The notes under the pieces: generated by a model
Seen by the model: the letters and a program-made list of their open reading frames with translations, nothing else
Told to the model about the DNA's origin: nothing
The model's database searches: none
DNA from: Paracoccaceae bacterium
Lineage (GTDB): Bacteria > Pseudomonadota > Alphaproteobacteria > Rhodobacterales > Rhodobacteraceae
DNA length: 22,097 nt
Direction of reading: 5' to 3'
Assembly: GCA_003512825.1 (NCBI GenBank)
Contig: DOOI01000144.1
Span: forward strand, 1 to 22,097
Translations under genes and position numbers: made by a program
Shown here: positions 17,329 to 22,097 of the stretch, in pieces
How positions within the stretch are numbered: the stretch's first letter is position 1
Layout of the letters: each line of letters begins with the position of its first letter

Positions 17329-18273
17329 TCAGGGCTTTTGAGTCGAAGCGGTCACAGGGGCGGAGGGCTCTGACGTCAAGGCAGGCGCAGCCGAAGGTGC
17401 AGGCAGATCCCCTTTGACGGCTTGCGGCATTCCGCGCAGCAGCCGGATTATCGTGATCAACTCATCGCGAATTTTGCCACGCGGCGTGACCCGATCCAGC
17501 ATCCCGTGGTCAAGAAGATATTCAGCGCGCTGGAAGCCTTCGGGCAATTTCTCGCGGATTGTTTGCTCAATCACGCGCGGCCCCGCGAAGCAAATGAGCG
17601 CGTTTGGCTCGGCAATCTGGACATCGCCCAACATGGCATAAGAAGCCGTCACGCCACCAGTCGTCGGGTGGGTGAGCACTACGATATAGGGCAGACCTGC
17701 CTCTTTGAGCATTTGAATTGCCACCGTCGTGCGGGGCATTTGCATAAGAGACAAGATCCCTTCCTGCATGCGCGCGCCGCCAGCGGCAGAAAACAGCACA
17801 AGCGGACGTTTGAGTTTCACCGCTTCTTCGGCGGCGGCAATGATAGCGTTGCCGACATACATGCCCATGGACCCAGCCATGAAGGAAAAATCCTGTGCAG
17901 CGGCAACGATTGGGGTTCGACCGATATCGCCAGTCGCCACAAGCATCGCTTCTTTTTCGCCGGTGGCTTTCTGCGCCGACTTCATTCGGTCAGGATATTT
18001 CTTCTGATCACGGAAATGGAGGGGATCCGCGATAGGCTCGGGGACTTTCACTTCGGCAAAAACACCCCCATCAAACAGCGCAGAAAAACGATCCCGCGGC
18101 GTGATGGCCATGTGATGGCCACAAGAGGTGCAGACGTTTTGATTGTCCTTGAGTTCACGGTGGAACAGCATCGTTCCGCATTCGTCGCATTTCGACCACA
18201 GGTTTTCCGGCACCTCACGGCGGGAAAAAATCGAGTTGATTGTCGGGCGGACGTAGTTGGTGATCCAGTTCAT
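17329..18273 (-). CDS. accD: Acetyl-CoA carboxylase carboxyltransferase subunit beta AccD
   Basis: Beta subunit of the carboxyltransferase that makes malonyl-CoA, the first committed step of fatty-acid synthesis. It works with AccA (not in this window). It has 314 residues. The N-terminal zinc ribbon uses Cys29, Cys32, Cys48 and Cys51 (CDECG and CTSCG). The crotonase-like core holds [12 protein letters not shown] (161-172) and [16 protein letters not shown] (202-217), which form the acetyl-CoA and oxyanion sites. The last 25 residues are Ala/Pro/Ser-rich and probably disordered. GGAGGAA before the ATG fixes the start; the open frame reaches 31 codons further upstream into the CPBP gene end. 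It is followed by folC. Confidence 0.97.
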   Translation of the reverse strand: MNWITNYVRPTINSIFSRREVPENLWSKCDECGTMLFHRELKDNQNVCTSCGHHMAITPRDRFSALFDGGVFAEVKVPEPIADPLHFRDQKKYPDRMKSAQKATGEKEAMLVATGDIGRTPIVAAAQDFSFMAGSMGMYVGNAIIAAAEEAVKLKRPLVLFSAAGGARMQEGILSLMQMPRTTVAIQMLKEAGLPYIVVLTHPTTGGVTASYAMLGDVQIAEPNALICFAGPRVIEQTIREKLPEGFQRAEYLLDHGMLDRVTPRGKIRDELITIIRLLRGMPQAVKGDLPAPSAAPALTSEPSAPVTASTQKP

Positions 18274-18332
18274 CGGCGGGTTCCTCCGGCCTTGTGCCGC
18301 CCCGAAATAAGGCGGGACGGCGCGTAATGCAA

Positions 18333-19235
18333 TTAGCGGGGTAGGGTTAGTCTGGCGGCGAGCCACATCAGGCCTACGCCGCAGAGTTCTAGAAAGAATG
18401 GAAAGGTTAAGAAAGCTGTTTCCATCGGTGCGCCGTTGCCGCTTAGGGCTCCGGGGGTGAACAGGGCGAGCGCGAGACCCGAGTCGGGGCCTTCTACCTC
18501 GGCAAAAAGCAGGAAGGCGAAGGCGTTATTGGCCAGATGCAAGCCCAATGCTGCCCCTAGATTTCCGGTGCGCGCCGTCAGATCCGCCGCCGCGAGACCG
18601 AAGAGAAAAGCCCAGATCGTGTATTGCGCGCTTTCGATCGGGGTGGCGCCATTGTCCCAGTGGACCGCCGCAAACAGCGCAGAGGGCAACCCCATCCACA
18701 CCACAGGATGCGAAAACCGCGCCGCCAGTTGGCTTTGGATATACCCGCGATACAGCAGCTCCTCGGCCCCGGTCTGGATCAAGAGCGCCACCAGCGCAGG
18801 CAAGAGCAGCGCCAGCCAGACAGCGGTGTCCCGAAAATGATCAATCTGGGTCATGTCCCACCATGGCGGGATGGCCTCCATCGCCAGCATCAGGGCCATC
18901 ACCCAAAGGAAGGACTTGATAAGATCATGTTTGAACGCAGAAAAATCCCCGATCAGCGCAAACAGACCACGGCCATGCCCCCAGCGCGCAACAAGGATCG
19001 TCGCGGCGATCAAGAAGCCGAAGGAACTCAGCTGAAACAACAGGCCCTGCGGCGTGTCGCCGTAGTAATAGCTGACAGCAAGTCCAGATTTCGCCCCGGA
19101 AAGCAAAGCATCAATCGAGCCGCGCGCCGCCGCATAAAGCGCTTCGATCAGCGCCACTCCGAGAATGAGACGCGGCAAGGCCGCTGTGGGGCGGGCGCTG
19201 TCTGACAAGGCCGCATGGCGCGCATAGACACTCAT
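18333..19235 (-). CDS. CPBP family intramembrane glutamic protease
   Basis: Multi-pass membrane protein of 300 residues in the CPBP (CAAX protease / bacteriocin-processing, Abi) family. Hydrophobic segments run through most of the chain (about 24-40, 65-83, 105-123, 138-155, 178-192, 204-219, 226-245 and 275-296). The family motifs are all present: GAEELLYRG with Glu158, Glu159 and Arg163, then FAAVHWDN with His192, and HLANN with His233 and Asn237. The active site therefore looks intact. The start codon is preceded by GGGGGGCG. It lies 59 bases before accD, as seen in relatives, and probably shares its transcript. The natural substrate of these proteases is mostly unknown. Confidence 0.88.
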   Translation of the reverse strand: MSVYARHAALSDSARPTAALPRLILGVALIEALYAAARGSIDALLSGAKSGLAVSYYYGDTPQGLLFQLSSFGFLIAATILVARWGHGRGLFALIGDFSAFKHDLIKSFLWVMALMLAMEAIPPWWDMTQIDHFRDTAVWLALLLPALVALLIQTGAEELLYRGYIQSQLAARFSHPVVWMGLPSALFAAVHWDNGATPIESAQYTIWAFLFGLAAADLTARTGNLGAALGLHLANNAFAFLLFAEVEGPDSGLALALFTPGALSGNGAPMETAFLTFPFFLELCGVGLMWLAARLTLPR

Positions 19236-19456
19236 GTTACGCCCCCCACCACACGCGGAGACTTCCTCTCCGGGCCAAACTCGACATCATTCCGCACCCC
19301 ATTGCCATAGGTCGTTGGTGCCATGGCAGGGAATGGGGGAAAAGGGGAAAAGCGCGCCGCACAGTGCTTAGCCCTCCCCTTCTCCAGCGCCCGCACCTGT
19401 AACCGAGTCGGAGCACGGCTTTTTCAACGTATGATTTACGTCTGGTTCGTGTCTGG

Positions 19457-19474
19457 CTCACGTCATGACGTGAG
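19457..19474. promoter_or_regulatory. 18-base perfect palindrome, possible operator
   Basis: CTCACGTCA is followed directly by its reverse complement TGACGTGAG. It sits 222 bases upstream of the CPBP start, next to a possible weak minus-strand promoter (TTGAAA at 19427-19422, 17-base spacer, GGTTAC). The length and perfection suggest a dimeric regulator site. No regulator gene lies beside it. Confidence 0.45.
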
Positions 19475-19640
19475 GACGCCCAGAAAGCGTTAACATCGTG
19501 GGACGGTGGGGGGCGTGACAGGGGGCAGGGCGCAGGCCGCAAACAGGGCTTGATGGGAGTGCCGGGGGAATTTGCAGCGGAGCGCTGAGCAGTCATTTGG
19601 ACGGGCGACGGACGGAGCTGCCACGCCTTGCACGCGCTAC

Positions 19641-19681
19641 AATGTCAGGCTCGGCGAACCCTTCCGAAAACGGTGGTTACT
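19641..19681 (+). repeat. Degenerate intergenic repeat, copy 1 (before the MOSC gene)
   Basis: Begins AATGTC, contains GGCGAACC and ends with TTCCGAAAACGGTGGTTACT. The last 20 bases match copy 3 (20634-20653, TTCCAAAAACAGTGGTTGTT) with four differences, in the same orientation. Confidence 0.55.
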
Positions 19682-19837
19682 GAGAGATCTGTGCAAGCGC
19701 AGAGACTGTCAGCAGTGAGTCCTCTTTACCGAATGCCGTCCCGCAGCATTTTGCGAGTGCAGAAGATCCAGCCTGTTACTCACGGCCCAGAGCGGACCTT
19801 CATAACGTCCGCAGCGAATGACAAGAATGAGCCCAAT

Positions 19838-19866
19838 TTGACATCCTGCGGCGGCGCGGCGATTGT
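19838..19866 (+). promoter_or_regulatory. Candidate promoter of the MOSC gene
   Basis: A perfect -35 TTGACA (19838-19843) is followed by a 17-base spacer and GATTGT (19861-19866), a partial -10. Transcription would start about 30 bases before the GTG at 19902, leaving the GTGGAGG ribosome site inside the leader. Confidence 0.55.
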
Positions 19867-19901
19867 CTGTTTGGCATGTGGTGAGACTAAGTGGAGGCAT
19901 C

Positions 19902-20447
19902 GTGTCGAGCGGAAAAGTGGTTGCTGTTGCGAGGGATGACGCTCACCGGTTCTCTAAAGAATTGGTCTCAGAAATCCGAATTGTGGAGGGTTTGGGCGTC
20001 GAAGGTGATGCTCATTTGGGTAGAACTGTAAAGCATCGCTCTCGCGTTGCCGCCGATCCCAGCCAGCCGAACCTTCGCCACGTTCACTTGATCCATTCTG
20101 AGCTATTTTCGGAGGTTGGTAACCGGGGTTTTGTAGTCCATCCCGCTGATTTGGGCGAGAACATCACGACGATTGGTGTTGATTTGCTGGCACTACCGAA
20201 AGGGACCGTCCTAAAGATCGGCCAGACGGTAGAATTGGAGGTCACTGGACTGAGAAATCCCTGTAGCCAGATCGACGACTTTCAGTCTGGGCTACTTTCT
20301 GCTGTCTTGATGAAGGGCGAGAATGGCGAACTCATCCGTAAATCTGGCATCATGGCAATCGCCAAGGCCGGTGGAATGGTAAAGGCAGGCAACCGCATTC
20401 AGCTTGTCTATCCGGTGAAACCCTACTTGCCTTTGGAACGAGTATAG
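19902..20447 (+). CDS. MOSC domain-containing protein
   Basis: A stand-alone MOSC domain of 181 residues. MOSC proteins bind molybdenum cofactor or handle sulfur transfer to metal centres; the exact role of small ones is mostly unknown. Family features are EGLGVEGDAHLG (29-40), LRHVHLIHSEL (58-68), LGENITTIGVDLLALPKGT (84-102), TGLRNPCSQI with the conserved Cys121 that in relatives is the likely cofactor or sulfur ligand, and the C-terminal PLERV. The GTG at 19902 is chosen because AAGTGGAGG lies just upstream; a TTG 13 codons earlier overlaps the promoter. The gene looks less GC-rich than its neighbours by eye and has related repeats on both sides, which hints at separate acquisition. It converges on the deiodinase-like gene. 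Confidence 0.87.
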   Translation: MSSGKVVAVARDDAHRFSKELVSEIRIVEGLGVEGDAHLGRTVKHRSRVAADPSQPNLRHVHLIHSELFSEVGNRGFVVHPADLGENITTIGVDLLALPKGTVLKIGQTVELEVTGLRNPCSQIDDFQSGLLSAVLMKGENGELIRKSGIMAIAKAGGMVKAGNRIQLVYPVKPYLPLERV

Positions 20448-20489
20448 AATCTTAAACCCGCCATTTTTGGAATGGGCAGGGAAGGCAGC

Positions 20490-20517
20490 AATGTCCCGCA
20501 CTGCAGATTTTGGCGCG
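20490..20517 (+). repeat. Degenerate intergenic repeat, copy 2 (after the MOSC gene)
   Basis: Starts AATGTCCCGCACT, identical over 13 bases with copy 3 at 20604, then diverges gradually (GCAGATTTTGGCGCG against ACGGACCTTGCGGGG). It has the same orientation as copies 1 and 3. Confidence 0.6.
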
Positions 20518-20603
20518 TCGCGCAGCGAACGGCCGCTCTCCGCCCTTGGTGTCGGTGAGTTGATCCAAGGGTTGATTTCTTCGCGCTTGCAGCGAAAGCA
20601 CGA

Positions 20604-20653
20604 AATGTCCCGCACTACGGACCTTGCGGGGTGTTCCAAAAACAGTGGTTGTT
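20604..20653 (+). repeat. Degenerate intergenic repeat, copy 3 (after the MOSC gene)
   Basis: The longest copy: it starts AATGTCCCGCACT like copy 2 and ends TTCCAAAAACAGTGGTTGTT like copy 1, so it links the other two. No transposase or clear terminal inverted repeats are seen. It looks like a relic of a short non-coding mobile or dispersed element. Confidence 0.6.
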
Positions 20654-20690
20654 GGAAGGGTTTTGATACGGGTTCTGGCCACTTTTTTGC

Positions 20691-21404
20691 TTAGCAGGTC
20701 GTGTGCTGTGATCCGGTTTTTGTGCGGCCAAGGAACAGTCTAAGATTGCGCTTGATTATGTTCGTCCAGATCAAGAACGGCAATCCTTTGAAGAAATCCA
20801 CCGCAGAGCCTTTGCCAGCATTGCCCAGTGTCCGGAAAACAGTCGTCGGAAGGGCTGGTCGAAAATAGGGCTTTGCCGTGACTGCACGCCCGGCCAGCAA
20901 GTCCAGCAATGCCTTGCGCGTCGCCGAAGGGTTATTCCATTCTGCGCGATATACGACGCATCCGTTTTTGTTGATGATGAAAACGGCGTTCGGCATACTG
21001 CCGTAGGCTTTGTGCGCCTTGCCTTCGAGCCCATCAACAAAAACGGTTCTGCTCTCACCCTCTTTCGTGGTCAGGCGCGTGGCGCAGCCCATTTTGTCCT
21101 CAAAGCTTTTGTGGCTTTGGATGTTGGCGCCGGGGTGGGCCTCTCTGACATATAGCACCGCAGAGCTGACTCCGTCGATTTCGGCAAGCCGCTCCATGAT
21201 GCCGCGTCGGCTTTGATACAGGGGGCAAGTGATGCTGCCCATTTCCAGAACTAAAAACATGTTCGGGAAATCAAGCAGAGTCTTGGTTTCGCCGCTGGCT
21301 GTCGTCAGCGCAAAGTCCGGGGCTTTGTCGCCGACATCAGGGCCGAACTCCGTTTCAAAGTCGTAATCTTCGATCGAGAACCCGTCATAGTTATACCTGT
21401 TCAT
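20691..21404 (-). CDS. Deiodinase-like thioredoxin-fold protein with Cys at the Sec position
   Basis: A 237-residue redoxin that resembles iodothyronine deiodinases (T4_deiodinase family). A short lead-in (1-25) precedes the fold entry VGDKAPDFALTTASGE (24-39). The active strand reads LEMGSITCPLY (53-63), with Cys60 where animal deiodinases carry selenocysteine. YVREAHPG (85-92) matches their YxxEAH motif, and AYGSMPNAVFIINKNG (133-148) and a conserved-looking Trp156 follow. No second cysteine is near Cys60. About 60 residues after the fold (178-237) are basic and hydrophobic, end in a Cys, and match nothing I recognise. Bacterial members probably act as peroxiredoxin-like or dehalogenating reductases; no substrate is known here. 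Its ATG overlaps the marR stop by 4 bases, with AAGGA upstream. Confidence 0.75.
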   Translation of the reverse strand: MNRYNYDGFSIEDYDFETEFGPDVGDKAPDFALTTASGETKTLLDFPNMFLVLEMGSITCPLYQSRRGIMERLAEIDGVSSAVLYVREAHPGANIQSHKSFEDKMGCATRLTTKEGESRTVFVDGLEGKAHKAYGSMPNAVFIINKNGCVVYRAEWNNPSATRKALLDLLAGRAVTAKPYFRPALPTTVFRTLGNAGKGSAVDFFKGLPFLIWTNIIKRNLRLFLGRTKTGSQHTTC

Positions 21405-21871
21405 CTGTTGGCGTCCTTTTTCGAAAAGGCACTTTGCTGCGCGGCGGACAGGTTCTCCACCATGGCCTTCAAAGTGCGTGTTGTGGTTTCGATATCCTCG
21501 GGAGAAATCCCGACCAGCGCTTGAGCGATCAGAGATTGGGAGAGGGGCACCAATTCGGCCTCAAGGGCCTCTCCTCGCGCGCTGAGGGCGACGACGCTCC
21601 TGCGGCGGTCCAGCGCGTCCTCGGTTCGTGTGACAAGCTTTTTGAGCACCATTGCGTCAATCAGGCGGGTGACTGTGGTTCTGTCTTTGAACGTGACATC
21701 GGCCAATGCGCTTGGGCTCTGGGGGCCTTTTTGCCAAAGGACCAGGAGAATGGCCCATTCTTCCGGGCTGACGGTATGGCCTGCTTTGTCAAACAAGACA
21801 CCCAGCTTTTTGCGTATCAAAAAGCCGAGGCGGTTGACCCAGTGCAGTGGAATTGATTCATAGTCCAACAT
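21401..21871 (-). CDS. MarR family transcriptional regulator
   Basis: Winged-helix regulator of 156 residues. The recognition-helix region is about 63-81 (DRTTVTRLIDAMVLKKLV). The wing follows, with EDALDRRRSVVALSARG (84-100) including the family DxRR. Alpha-helical ends (about 8-30 and 105-150) would form the dimer interface. There is a single Cys-free sensor region, so a cysteine-switch (OhrR-type) mechanism is unlikely. I chose the ATG at 21871 and not the TTG five codons upstream because the -10 box falls directly before it and covers the TTG. The message would then be leaderless. It is cotranscribed and translationally coupled with the deiodinase-like gene, which is its most probable target. 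Confidence 0.88.
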   Translation of the reverse strand: MLDYESIPLHWVNRLGFLIRKKLGVLFDKAGHTVSPEEWAILLVLWQKGPQSPSALADVTFKDRTTVTRLIDAMVLKKLVTRTEDALDRRRSVVALSARGEALEAELVPLSQSLIAQALVGISPEDIETTTRTLKAMVENLSAAQQSAFSKKDANR

Positions 21872-21877
21872 AATTGC

Positions 21878-21906
21878 AGTATGCAACTATTGCATTCAGC
21901 AAACAA
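21878..21906 (-). promoter_or_regulatory. marR promoter with an overlapping inverted-repeat operator
   Basis: On the minus strand TTGTTT (21906-21901), a 17-base spacer and CATACT (21883-21878) form a plausible promoter. Inside the spacer, and overlapping the -10, is the inverted repeat ATGCAA-TAG-TTGCAT (21895-21881). A second, overlapping one reads TTGCA-TAC-TGCAA (21886-21874). Such sites are typical for MarR autorepression. The expected transcription start falls on or next to the ATG at 21871. Confidence 0.65.
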
Positions 21907-22097
21907 TACATTGTTTTCAGCCTGACGAGACGCTGATGCCCGTGCATGGCGACAGTTAGAGCCGTTTCAAAAACAAGCTCAAAACCGAAGCAGATGTTAA
22001 GGGGATTTGATCTCTCTCATGAATACGGCCATTCGCGCAGGCCGGGTGGTTAGCCGGAGGGGGCCCATTGGACGCGGTCGAGGGAGGGGGCCGCGGT
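21907..22097. other. Right-end intergenic region
   Basis: No convincing gene is seen upstream of marR to the window edge. An ATG at 22019 opens a frame that runs off the end (MNTAIRAGRVVSRRGPIGRG), but it has no ribosome site and is Arg/Gly-rich, as expected by chance in G-rich DNA. GGAGGGGGCC occurs twice, 27 bases apart (22056 and 22083). Confidence 0.4.

Larger units (their letters stand above)
19236..19901. other. 666-base region without a convincing gene
   Basis: This lies between the divergent CPBP gene (minus) and MOSC gene (plus). Short open frames on either strand (such as the Arg/Pro-rich minus-strand one at 19237-19596) look like noise. It holds an 18-base palindrome (19457-19474), a part-copy of a repeat also found after the MOSC gene (19641-19681), a small inverted repeat GCGGAC/GTCCGC (19792-19812) and a good promoter for the MOSC gene. 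The rest shows nothing I can name. Confidence 0.6.

Noticed and set aside
19440..19460. GGTTCGTGTC, reminiscent of a tRNA T-arm
   Set aside because: No acceptor stem, D-arm or anticodon arm can be built around it.
19237..19596. Minus-strand open frame of 119 codons upstream of the CPBP gene
   Set aside because: Arg/Pro/Ser-rich with no family motif and no good ribosome site. It also runs across the palindrome and the likely promoter area.
19631..19646. Sequence CGCGCTACAATG, similar to a conserved 16S rRNA stretch
   Set aside because: The surrounding bases do not match 16S rRNA; about 10 bases of similarity is chance.
22019..22097. Open frame starting at an ATG and running off the window
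   Set aside because: No ribosome site, low-complexity Arg/Gly content, and too short to judge.

Overview
The window looks like part of a Rhodobacterales (Roseobacter/Rhodobacter-type) alphaproteobacterial chromosome. This rests on high GC content, a short HvrA/Spb-like H-NS protein, a complete yejABEF operon, and accD next to folC. I name no species. No rRNA, tRNA, CRISPR array or intact transposase was seen.

Layout. (1) 1-5514, plus strand: yejA (5' end outside the window), yejB, yejE and yejF, an ABC importer for peptides, with the last three genes joined by 4-base ATGA overlaps. It ends in a strong terminator (5554-5592) shared with the convergent H-NS gene. (2) 5607-15253, minus strand: a long run of maintenance and stress genes. 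Read in the direction of transcription these are a short Hsp70-like protein, trhO (tRNA U34 hydroxylase), msrB-msrA (methionine sulfoxide repair), mtgA (peptidoglycan glycosyltransferase), a glutathione S-transferase, queG (last step of queuosine synthesis), a lone HyuA-type hydantoinase/oxoprolinase, a quinone oxidoreductase and the H-NS protein. Both trhO and queG act on the tRNA wobble position 34. (3) 15355-15957, plus strand: pncA (nicotinamidase), whose stop abuts the stop of convergent folC. (4) 15958-19235, minus strand: a CPBP membrane protease, accD and folC. (5) 19236-22097: a looser, accessory-looking stretch. It holds 666 bases without a convincing gene, a MOSC-domain gene with related intergenic repeats on both sides, and a MarR regulator translationally coupled to a deiodinase-like thioredoxin-fold protein.

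The core genes form a coherent housekeeping set: peptide import, fatty-acid and folate synthesis, NAD salvage, tRNA wobble modification and oxidative-damage repair. The most unusual part is the right end. The marR promoter carries an inverted repeat (ATGCAA-CTA-TTGCAT) between its -35 and -10 boxes, the MarR message may be leaderless, and the controlled gene keeps the deiodinase signatures with cysteine at the selenocysteine position. An RpoH-like -10 box (CCCCATCTA) in front of msrBA and an 18-base perfect palindrome upstream of the CPBP gene are also worth checking. All functions come from motif reading; no database search was run.
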